A DNA stretch of 64,000 bases from a virus. The notes under the pieces were generated by a model. It was not told the origin of the DNA. It did no database searches and saw only the letters and a program-made list of their open reading frames with translations. Position 1 is the stretch's first letter, and each line of letters starts with the position of its first letter. A program made the translations under genes and the position numbers. Positions 25,385-33,800 of this stretch are shown here, one piece after another. Location of the stretch: IMG/VR virus record IMGVR_UViG_3300042261_001452, positions 1-64,000 of that record. One strand, 5' to 3'.

Positions 25385-26029
25385 TTAGATATTAATTCTT
25401 ATTCCGCTTTTCCAACCATTATAGGCACTATTCTTATCTATTACCATCACAACTTTTTCATTAAAGTCATATTTTTTAATCTTCTTTCTTCCCCACTTCC
25501 CATATGTCTCATCAGTTAATTGGAAAAAAGCCTTCCCATTTTTATTAACAAATAATCTTACCCCGCCATGATCTAAAACTAGTTTAATTAATTTGTTTGG
25601 ATGGGAAGATAAATTCGCATGCATCGCAAAAGTATCAATGTCTAAAAGAGAAATAAATAAGTCCATATTCTTCTTTGCAATAGTACAATGATTAGGCCCA
25701 CTAACTAAGATGCCTTTTGAAACTATCCAATAATTGCCTAATAACTTTTCAGATTTTACTTCCTTATTTACCTCTCCTATAATATCTTGTCCAGTAATCT
25801 TTTTCCATAAAAATCTAATGTTTTCAGCAATTATCTTTAATTCTCCCAAAGATAAATCATTTTCTACCTGCCTTGGAGTAGGTAAATTATAAATAAGCTT
25901 TCTTAATTGCTCTTCTCCCACTTTATAACTCTTGGAATATAACTTAAGAGATTCAACGTAGGCTGCTAAATCTTTTGCAGATGGCATCTCCCCATTCTTT
26001 ATCGCAGCTAAACTTATTATATTATTCAC
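25385..26029 (-). CDS. Protein with one 'W-I-x-x-x-G' domain (214 aa)
   Basis: The N-terminal 90 residues are helical. The C-terminal half begins NYWIVSKGILVSGPNHC and later reads LVLDHGGVRLFVNKNGKAFFQL. This matches the layout of the two tandem domains in the 362-aa protein at 12329 (WIM-P-x-G ... H ... AFxxGAxRxS). It overlaps the upstream CCA-enzyme gene by 8 bases, so it is translated with it. The stop faces the stop of the ART-like gene across one base. Function unknown. Confidence 0.5.
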   Translation of the reverse strand: MNNIISLAAIKNGEMPSAKDLAAYVESLKLYSKSYKVGEEQLRKLIYNLPTPRQVENDLSLGELKIIAENIRFLWKKITGQDIIGEVNKEVKSEKLLGNYWIVSKGILVSGPNHCTIAKKNMDLFISLLDIDTFAMHANLSSHPNKLIKLVLDHGGVRLFVNKNGKAFFQLTDETYGKWGRKKIKKYDFNEKVVMVIDKNSAYNGWKSGIRINI

Positions 26030-28025
26030 TAATATTCTCCAATAATTTAGGCTTTATTATTCTCTCCTTTGGAATCATATCAATTACCTTTTGATAATTC
26101 TCAGGTGATAAATGATACACCCTAGAGGCAACCTCTTTAATAACTTCATCTTTTGTTCCAGTTTCTAACATTAAAAGTAATCCCAAAACAGATGCATTCA
26201 ATATTATATCAAAGAAATTCTCTTCGGCCTTATTAAATAATATCAGTAACGTTTTATTGTTTCTAAGCTTTGGATTTATCAATAATATTTTAAAAAGAAA
26301 TAAAGCCATATTCTTTACTACATCCTCATCAGCTTCGTAATTTTCTAATAGATCTTCTACTATTGTTAAAGCTTCTATTTCTTTATTCTCTTTTAACAGT
26401 GTTTTAATAGTAAATATCTTTTTGTTTAATAAATGCTTAGAACAAATGGTTCCCGAAGGTTTTCTTTTCTTTGTCTGAGCGGTTTTGAATTTACCAAATT
26501 TATCTTTAAGCAATAAAATAGCTTCTTCTTTAGTGATATCTGGATTATCATCTTTTAAACCTTTTACAAACTCTGTAATTTCATTCATGTGTGGACCGGG
26601 CTTAATATTAAGAGCTTGCATGATCTCATTTCCATTAAGAATAGGCGCAACCTTTTCCTTACTACCAATTGATAAAGAACTTACAGCAGACTCTAATTGT
26701 TGTTTTAAATTATTATATTCCGCTATTGTATCCTCACTAACGGTTTTATCTTTAGAATATGCATCAGCAGTAGAAAGATTTAAAATATCCATCCATTGAA
26801 GAGAGGCTTCTCCCATATTTCTAATAAATTTTCTAAATGCCTTAGCTCCACTATCGTCCCTTGTAAAGGAATGAAGCTTCATATGATTCTTAACTATATC
26901 AGAAACTTCTTTTATATAAGGATCTAATTTTAAAAACTTTAATATATGCTTAACAATTTCTGCACTCTCATCTTCATGTCCAATATAACTCGTATATCCT
27001 TTTTCATGCCCCGGATATTTATCTGTTCCAATCCTTTTTGTTTGTATTTCTGAATATAATTTCCCTATATCATGAGTTAAAGCCGCTAATATCATTACCA
27101 CTCTTCTCTCTCCCTCATATTCAGGATGATTTTTTAATAGATTATTAATTACTTGAAAGGTATGTCCCCATAAAGATAGCTTATGATTAGGATTATTTTG
27201 ATCCATATCTAAATCAGCCATTTTGCCTTCATATTTAGTTCCAACTAAAGATTCTTTCAATAGCTCTTGAAGCAATCCAGTATCTTTAAGGAGAGATATA
27301 CCTATTTCTGAATTTGGATTTTTAAATATCTTTTGTAGCTCTTGCCCAATTCTTTCTTTAGATATTTTCTTTTTAATATCTTCTATTAATTCAGGATTCT
27401 TCATGGCTTCATATGTTTCAGAATGAATTGTAAAGCCAAGTTGAGAGGCAAATCTTATACATCTAAATATTCTTAATGGATCTTCCTTAAATGTCATTAA
27501 TGGATCTAATGGAGTCCTGACAGTCTTTGCTATAATATCTTTTATGCCTTTCCCCGTAAAGTCTTCTACTAAATTAGTATTTAAGTTATAAAAAAGAGAA
27601 TTCATTGTAAAATCTCTTCTTAAAGCATCTTCTTCTGGAGTTGCTGCCATAACCTCTGGAACTCTAGAATCATCCTTATAAATCTCTGTTCTCGCTTGAG
27701 CAAAATCTACTTCAATAACTTTTCCACTAGAAGGCAATGGAATATAGGCTTTAGCTGTTGTAATATTTTTTGACTTCTCTGGATTAGATTTAATAATATG
27801 AGCAGGATTAGCTGATAAATAATTACTAACTAGATTGGCTATTTGTTCTCCACTTAAATTATCTACCATAATATCAATGTCAGAAGCTTCTTTCCCTAAA
27901 AGCTTATTTCGTATCCATCCTCCAGCAATTCTTAAAGTAGTATTAGGAGCTTTTTCTCTAATAATTGTTTTTAGAATATTAAAAAGCTCTTTTTCTTCTG
28001 AGGTGATATTGATATTTGAATTCAT
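26022..28025 (-). CDS. cca: CCA-adding tRNA nucleotidyltransferase with HD domain
   Basis: 667 aa. The class II nucleotidyltransferase head has LRIAGGWIRNKLLG (GG at 35-36) followed by DID (D49, D51) and a third acidic residue in EVDF (about 105-107). RRDFTMNS (136-143), EDPLRIFRCIRFASQLGF and SKERIGQELQKI are the standard neck motifs. An HD phosphohydrolase domain follows (ALTHDIGKL at about 320). About 190 residues of extra helices at the end are unusual, including a FKTAQTKKRK tag. It would build or repair the 3' CCA of tRNA in the cytoplasm. No tRNA gene is seen in this window. Confidence 0.93.
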   Translation of the reverse strand: MNSNINITSEEKELFNILKTIIREKAPNTTLRIAGGWIRNKLLGKEASDIDIMVDNLSGEQIANLVSNYLSANPAHIIKSNPEKSKNITTAKAYIPLPSSGKVIEVDFAQARTEIYKDDSRVPEVMAATPEEDALRRDFTMNSLFYNLNTNLVEDFTGKGIKDIIAKTVRTPLDPLMTFKEDPLRIFRCIRFASQLGFTIHSETYEAMKNPELIEDIKKKISKERIGQELQKIFKNPNSEIGISLLKDTGLLQELLKESLVGTKYEGKMADLDMDQNNPNHKLSLWGHTFQVINNLLKNHPEYEGERRVVMILAALTHDIGKLYSEIQTKRIGTDKYPGHEKGYTSYIGHEDESAEIVKHILKFLKLDPYIKEVSDIVKNHMKLHSFTRDDSGAKAFRKFIRNMGEASLQWMDILNLSTADAYSKDKTVSEDTIAEYNNLKQQLESAVSSLSIGSKEKVAPILNGNEIMQALNIKPGPHMNEITEFVKGLKDDNPDITKEEAILLLKDKFGKFKTAQTKKRKPSGTICSKHLLNKKIFTIKTLLKENKEIEALTIVEDLLENYEADEDVVKNMALFLFKILLINPKLRNNKTLLILFNKAEENFFDIILNASVLGLLLMLETGTKDEVIKEVASRVYHLSPENYQKVIDMIPKERIIKPKLLENISE

Positions 28026-28031
28026 ATTCTT

Positions 28032-28409
28032 TTAGAATTTTATTGGCGAATTAGATAAAGCAAAATCCGCTAAATCATCGGGAATAACTTTCGGTTTATG
28101 AGGAGAACAATCTTTCCACCCACGCCAAAAAGCTCTCCCAATTGGAAACTTCTTTATCTCGGGATTCAGCATCATCCATTCTCCTTTTATATGTTCTTCT
28201 TTTGATTCCCAACCACGAAAATATGCATCTTCAATTTTTTGTTTAAAATTAGGATCATTTTTATCAATCTTAGAAGTAACAGATTGTTCTTTTTTTTGTT
28301 TAAAATTAGGATCATTTTTATCAGTCTTAGAAGTAACAGATTGTTCTTTGAACCAACCTGCCTTTTTACCCATTTCTTCCCACTGACTCTTACTTAGCTT
28401 TATTTTCAT
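28032..28409 (-). CDS. Small protein with LSKSQWEEMGKKAGW start motif
   Basis: 125 aa. It opens MKIKLSKSQWEEMGKKAGW, the same motif as the 74-aa gene at 16487. A tandem 19-residue repeat (EQSVTSK(T/I)DKNDPNFKQK) follows, then a globular end with two tryptophan motifs (GRAFWRGWKD). It overlaps the upstream zinc-ribbon gene by 4 bases (ATGA) and lies 6 bases before the CCA enzyme gene. Function unknown. Confidence 0.6.
   Translation of the reverse strand: MKIKLSKSQWEEMGKKAGWFKEQSVTSKTDKNDPNFKQKKEQSVTSKIDKNDPNFKQKIEDAYFRGWESKEEHIKGEWMMLNPEIKKFPIGRAFWRGWKDCSPHKPKVIPDDLADFALSNSPIKF
28235..28347 (-). repeat. 57-bp tandem duplication in the 125-aa gene
   Basis: Copies at 28235-28290 and 28292-28347 differ at only one base, so the duplication is recent. 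It adds 19 residues to the linker after the start motif. Confidence 0.85.
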
Positions 28410-28642
28410 ATCTTCTCTTCCTTTTTAATTTGTCTTATTTGAATTTTACCACCACAGTTTTTACATTTTTTAAATCCATATTGATCTTTAATTACTTTAG
28501 GATTTACTTCTCCGCAATATTGACAATATCTTTCTATATTCTTCTTTAGAAAGTCTTTCAATAATTCACTGGGAGACGTTTCCTCTTCTTGATTATCTTG
28601 CGATATTCTAAATATTCTCATATAAAATAATTCAAGAAACAT
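28406..28642 (-). CDS. Zinc-ribbon small protein (78 aa)
   Basis: A four-cysteine ribbon is plain: CQYCGE ... CKNCGGK. The long start at 28642 has AAAGGA eight bases upstream, which favours it. An in-frame methionine at 28621 gives MRIFRISQ, the tag-like start seen in other genes here, so that start is also possible (71 aa). It overlaps the next gene by 4 bases. It may bind RNA, DNA or a protein partner. Confidence 0.6.
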   Translation of the reverse strand: MFLELFYMRIFRISQDNQEEETSPSELLKDFLKKNIERYCQYCGEVNPKVIKDQYGFKKCKNCGGKIQIRQIKKEEKI

Positions 28643-28680
28643 TATTTTATTCCTTTAGTTTTATCGCTATTGGCAAATTT

Positions 28681-28893
28681 TTATTCGATAATTGGAATCG
28701 CTGGAGTTAGACCATCTTTAAAATTTTTGTTTAAATGTATTTCTAACATTTTTTCTTTTATGACTTTAGCATTTTGACCGATATAAAACCAATAGATAAG
28801 AGTTAATCTTTTAGGATTTTCACCACATTGATTAACATAACTGGATGATTTGGTTAATTCATCAGATGTAATGCTAACTATTGGAGGTATCAT
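28681..28893 (-). CDS. Small unknown protein (70 aa)
   Basis: MIPPIVSITSDELTKSSSYVNQCG... with a helical core (LTLIYWFYIGQNAKVIKEKMLEI). It has a ribosome site (GAGGAG) seven bases before the start. It is the first gene after the capsid operon terminator. No family recognised. Confidence 0.55.
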   Translation of the reverse strand: MIPPIVSITSDELTKSSSYVNQCGENPKRLTLIYWFYIGQNAKVIKEKMLEIHLNKNFKDGLTPAIPIIE

Positions 28894-28950
28894 ATTTTAC
28901 TCCTCAAATGTGGATAAAGATAGATGTTCCTATTTCTTTCAAAAAATAGA

Positions 28951-28981
28951 AAAACAAAAAAGAGGGTTTTTCAACCCTCTT
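28951..28981 (-). terminator. Rho-independent terminator of the capsid transcript
   Basis: A 9-bp GC-containing stem (AAGAGGGTT / AACCCTCTT) with a 4-base loop, followed on the minus strand by TTTTTGTTTT. Classical terminator 30 bases after the major capsid gene. Confidence 0.9.
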
Positions 28982-29010
28982 CCTTGTTTAATTTGAAACT
29001 TTATTCAATC

Positions 29011-29877
29011 TTAGGAACCAGCAGTAACTGTAATCTTGGCAACTGCATAGTTGTTGATGATTACAATACCAATATCCTCATAGATTACCCAGCCCAAACG
29101 AAGCTTCTTTGGATCGTCAGCGGGAAGTACGGTGATGTCCTGACGAACAGGGAATGCACCAACGTATTCTGCGGGGGCTAGTAGGAATACTGTATCTGAT
29201 GGACACTTAGACGATACGTGAATATCGGCTGTGAAAATGTGACCAAATAGACCAGTTGTAAGAACTTCCTTCTGAGTGGCCTCATCATAAACAGTCTTAC
29301 CCCAGTTACGAATATCAATGTAACGAAGAGCGTGTGTTACGACCTTGCCAACAGTTAGATCATGCTGCTCAATTGTACCGAAAGCTGAATTAAGAGCCTG
29401 AACGGTTAGAGCGCCACCAGTAGAAACTACGGTATTAGCCGCAGTAACAGCAGCGTTAATAGCGTTGAAGATGTTAAGATCTTCTTCCTTCTGGATGGCT
29501 TCCTTAGCCTTAATCTGAGCGCGATCTACAATATAGAAACGGCGAGCCTTAACTTCCGATAGACGGATGGTGGGGTTCGTAGCAATTTCGAATGTAGGAA
29601 CTAGGATTTCCTCACCTTCGGTGAATCCATCTGGTACTGCGCCTCTACGAGAAATTACGAATGCGGTCTGTCTTACGTCCTTCTCATAACGGGCATAAGC
29701 GCCTTGTGGTAGTTCATCTACCATTAATAGTTTACGACCTACTGCTTGGTATTCTAGAGCGCGGCGGATAGGTTCTACCATTGCTTGTGCAAGGGCGACT
29801 CTTCCATCGGGTGTCTCTAGAGCCTGTGCAATTAGGGCTTCTCTCTCTGCATTTACTGCTCTCTTATCAATAGCCAT
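29011..29877 (-). CDS. Major capsid protein, HK97-fold type
   Basis: 288 aa. A helical N-terminal arm (residues 1-45) is followed by mixed strands and helices with segments usual in HK97-like and encapsulin-like capsid proteins: VDELPQGAYARYEKDV, EGEEILVPTFEIATNPTI, KEEDLNIFNAINAAV and a C-terminal DITVLPADDPKKLRLGWVIYEDIGIVIIN. The gene is richer in G and C than its neighbours and uses many GCG, CGT and ATC-type codons, as strongly expressed genes do. Its terminator is the strongest of the window. The decoration protein gene lies upstream. Confidence 0.8.
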   Translation of the reverse strand: MAIDKRAVNAEREALIAQALETPDGRVALAQAMVEPIRRALEYQAVGRKLLMVDELPQGAYARYEKDVRQTAFVISRRGAVPDGFTEGEEILVPTFEIATNPTIRLSEVKARRFYIVDRAQIKAKEAIQKEEDLNIFNAINAAVTAANTVVSTGGALTVQALNSAFGTIEQHDLTVGKVVTHALRYIDIRNWGKTVYDEATQKEVLTTGLFGHIFTADIHVSSKCPSDTVFLLAPAEYVGAFPVRQDITVLPADDPKKLRLGWVIYEDIGIVIINNYAVAKITVTAGS

Positions 29878-29935
29878 TTTATTTCTCCTTTTTTTGTAAC
29901 TTATAGGGGTGTTAAGTAGCCTATAAACTTATTTA

Positions 29936-30466
29936 TTAGATTAACAACTTAATTTCGATGTAGTTGTTAGCAGTACCACTAGGGGACTGACCAGCAAGAG
30001 CTGCATCGCCGTTAATGTTTACGCCGGGAACTCCAGAAGGATAGCTTCCAGCAGTCTTGGTTAGAACTGCAACAACAGTTGAAGTGCTATGGGTATCTAC
30101 TGTATCAAGAACGCCATTAACACCATATAGGCGGGCCATAATGCTAGCACTTGCTACGTTAGCAGCAAATTGATCTGTAGCAAACTCACCACCGCTATGA
30201 TATACTGTCATCTTGCCGCTTGCCTTGGTCTCATCATAGTAATCGGAAGCGCGACCCTGCCAGCCAGAAGAAACTCCGGGCATTGAAGAAACAGAGGTGC
30301 TCTTTGAGTCACCAGCTAGACCATATGGCTGAATGTTTGTGCTGCTCTGTAGAACGACATTGCCGTTTGAATCTAGAGAAACAACTTGACCTTCTAGAAT
30401 CGAGGTCTGACCTGTAGCAACTGTTTTCTCAGCAGCAACTACGAAAAAATTTGGAATTATTGCCAT
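29936..30466 (-). CDS. Capsid decoration/cement protein
   Basis: 176 aa, beta-rich, starting MAIIPNFFVVAAEKTVATGQTSILEGQVVSLDSNGNVVL, followed by PYGLAGDSKS; this is the pattern of small head-stabilising proteins (the 'GQVVxLDSNGxV...GLA' motif). Codon use is high-expression type, as in the neighbouring capsid gene, and a strong ribosome site precedes it (AAGGAG). The gene sits between the protease/scaffold gene and the major capsid gene, the usual place. It likely binds the capsid surface in many copies. Confidence 0.65.
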   Translation of the reverse strand: MAIIPNFFVVAAEKTVATGQTSILEGQVVSLDSNGNVVLQSSTNIQPYGLAGDSKSTSVSSMPGVSSGWQGRASDYYDETKASGKMTVYHSGGEFATDQFAANVASASIMARLYGVNGVLDTVDTHSTSTVVAVLTKTAGSYPSGVPGVNINGDAALAGQSPSGTANNYIEIKLLI

Positions 30467-30815
30467 TTTTTTATCTCCTTTTAAGATTATGTTTTTTGTA
30501 CTTTCGTTTACCTATTGGCTGCTCTATTTTCTTTCTCATCTATATCAATCAATTTAATTCTTTGTTACCGTCCTTACTGCTCCATTTTTATTCCACTTTA
30601 TATTCTCAGAGAATTATTGCCAATTTATGTATATTTGTTCTAAAAATATTAAGAAATTCCTTCTATAAAAAATAAATATTTCACTAAATGTCAAAACAAT
30701 CAATTTTATTGGTGTTTTTAATGTTTTTAGAAACAAAAAGGGCTTGGGAATTTTATTTCCCAAGCCCTAATATGTAATTATTGATTATTTTTTTATATTT
30801 ATTTACTCAATATAT
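30467..30815 (-). other. 349-base gap before the capsid genes
   Basis: No open frame with coding character. The right part holds the terminator at 30731-30767. The left 270 bases would be the leader or promoter region of the decoration-capsid transcript, on the minus strand. A TTGACA hexamer at 30694-30689 has no good -10 at normal spacing, so no firm promoter can be set. Confidence 0.5.
30731..30767 (-). terminator. Rho-independent terminator after protease/scaffold gene
   Basis: An 11-bp GC-rich stem (GGGCTTGGGAA / TTCCCAAGCCC) with a 6-base loop and TTTTTGTTT behind it on the minus strand, 49 bases past the stop at 30816. Confidence 0.92.
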
Positions 30816-33800
30816 TTATTCGCCTTGATAGCCATATATTGTAAGCTTCTGATCAAAATCTTTACTTCCGATTGTGAATGCACTAGCTAGCTTATCCTTA
30901 AGACCTTTACTTTCTGATTTGCTTTCTAGCATGATTGCAGGAATAGCATGACCAGCTTCATTGGTATCTGAGACTGTTGATGCGACTCTAGCGGCTGTCT
31001 TAACAGGGAAGAGTTTATCAGCTACTGAAGCGATCTTATCAATTTCAAATGTTGATAGAGCCTTAATTGCACTCTCATAGGCGTCCATATCATTGGCTAG
31101 TCTGTTATTAGCAATTAGCCATGCTGCAATCTTAGTAGCCTGTTGCTCTCTAGCCTTAGCTATCTTAGAAACCTGATCCTCTCTTTGCTGGCGAACAACC
31201 TTTAACATTTCGTCATTAATTTCGGGCATATCCTTTTGAATTTCCTTTTCATTACCCATATAAGCATTATTCATTGGTACATCTGGTCCCTTTAGAGGCT
31301 TATTAATTAGAGAATCAGCATCCTTTTCTTGACCCATATAGGCTTCTTGACGAGGAACATCTGGTCCCTTATTTGGTGTATTGATAGCAGAATCGGCATC
31401 CTTTTCCTTGCCCATATAGGCATCTTTACGAGGAACATCGGCATCCTTTTCTACTGTATCAACTACTTTCATCTGCTTGGCTTCTTTTGTAACATTCTTG
31501 TCTCCAGCGATAACAGTTCCCTTGATTTCATTATTAATGGCTGGCATACCCTTTTGAGTATTGACTTCATCGCCCATTAGAGAATTACCGACTGGTACAT
31601 CTGGTCCTTTTAGTGGCTTATTAATTAGAGAATTAGCAGATTGTTCCTGTCCCATATAGGCATCCTTACGAGGAACATTTGGGCTATTCATTTTCTTATT
31701 AATTAGAGAATCAGCTTCCTTTTCTTTGCCCATATAGGCATCTTTACGAGGAACGCCAGCTTCAACATTATTTTCAATTGTCTTTACTAATGTTGGAGTC
31801 TTGGCAATCTTTACGATTTCCTCTCCTACCTTTAATACTCTGTGACTTGCCATAGCTTCAACCTCCTTTGCTGTATTATCAGCTTTTGCCTTGCATTCTT
31901 CGCAATCGGCTTTATTACATTCGCATTCCTTTTTGCAAATTTCCTTGACTTCATTTTTTTCTTCTTTTTTCTCTTCTTTCTTCTCTTCTGACTTTACAGG
32001 AGCCTTATCAGTCTTAGCTTCTTTAACAATTTCTACTTCAACTTCGGCTTCCTTTAGAGCAGGAAGATCAGAGCCAATATCCTTTTCTAGCTCAGCTTCT
32101 TTAGCAGCTACAACTTTCTTTTGTGCGGCGGCTACAGCTTCCTGATCAATCTTTTGAAGAGTGATTAGGTCGTATTTAGTAAGTCTATCTTCTTTACCAG
32201 CTACTACATCCTTTCCAAAAGCATGGACATAGATATTGTCTGCATGTTCAGAAGCTTTTGCTTTCTTAATGCAACCACAAATGTCACTTGCTTCCTTTAG
32301 ATTATAGCCTTGCTTTTTCTGATCAGCAATGCATTCATCCATTGGGTCTTTTTGTAGAGAAGCTTCTGCTAGTCTTATCATATCCTTTACTTTTGTAAAA
32401 GCTAGTCTTTGGAGACTCTTACATACGCAATCTGCTAGAGCCTTACCCTTGCAAGGCCCGAAAGTCGCAACAGTATTTCCACCATAGCTTCTTGCCATTC
32501 TTTCAATACAATTTGCCATTGGGAAAGAATCCTTATTCTGAGTAGCGGCCTTTAGCATTTTGGTCATCTTTAGTGAAGATGCAAACTTAGCAGCCTTTTC
32601 TTCGCAACCTTGACACTTAGTATCATGTCTAAGATCCCACTTGACTCTTAGATAGCTTTCTTTTGGATTTGCAGCAGCAATTAGAATATCTTTTACTACT
32701 TCAGTCTTGCAAGAAGGACAAGTGAATTCTGTATGACCATCATCTTCCTTAGAGGCTGTGCAATTCTTTTTACCACAGGCAGGACAGACATGACCATGCG
32801 CCTTTACATTGCTACCAATTCTACGGATTGAACCCTTATCAATTCTCGTCTGGGCAGCTACAGGTAGGGCTGGAACTTCTGCTGGAGCTTCTGGAGCCTC
32901 AGCACCTTCTGGTTCACCTTTCCCCGGAGTCTTACCTACGCTTACGGTAGGCTTAATAATCTTAAACTCAACTTCTTTCTTTAGAAGAGCCTCATATTCT
33001 GCACCACACTTCTGACAAGTACCCTTAATATTTCCTTTGTCATTTGTAACATCAACATCAGATGTTCCGCATTCTGGACAGATTGTCCAAGGCATTTGTT
33101 GCTCGCCTACAGTTGGGATGTCTTCTGCAATTTCCTTCCCTTCTGCTGGGGCATCCATTGTAAGTGATTGGATTGCGTCGCCTTGTGGAGCAGCGCCCGG
33201 AAGAGCCTGTTCAGGAGCGCCAGAAGCAGCTACGCCACCGGGAGTACCGGGAACACCACCACCCATAGGAGACTGAGCTATTTTCTTAAGAGCTACTTTC
33301 TTTGAGGCCATAGTAGGAGCCATTGCGGGAGCGGCACCTGTGGGAGCAGCAGCGGGAGCGGCAGGTGGTAGGGCAGATAGAGCATCTACTCCTTCTCCTG
33401 TCATATCGCCTTCTGGAACAATCTCTTCTGTTTCGGGCTGAGTTGTATCGCCAACAGGAATTTCTACTTCTTGATCGCCTTCATCTGTTTGGACTGCAAT
33501 CTGAATAGTATCACCACTAATAGTAACATTGGTTACAGCAGCTAGCTTAATATTCTGAGAGGCAAGTGCTCCTTTAGCAAAAGATCTTATATCCTTTTTA
33601 AAAGTTGCGCTTTCTTTCGTACTTCCAAGTTCAGAAAAATTTGTTTCAATAACAGTATCAGCGCCATTTAACCCTTTTGGATTAAGAATGTTATTGGCTT
33701 GTCTTTTTTGACCTTTTTCAAGAGCAGCTAGAATTTCTTTTCTTTCTGTCTCTCTCTGTTTCTTTGAGTCAACAGCTTTATCAACTGTAGAAGCTAGAAG

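Noticed and set aside
28235-28347. Tandem repeat as a possible CRISPR or iteron
   Set aside because: Only two copies, in frame inside a coding gene, with no spacers; a coding duplication explains it.
28924-29181. 85-aa plus-strand frame across the capsid terminator
   Set aside because: Antisense to the major capsid gene and terminator, without ribosome site.
30689-30694. TTGACA on the minus strand before the decoration gene
   Set aside because: No acceptable -10 at 16-18 bases; the sequence there is mostly T, so it cannot be called a promoter.
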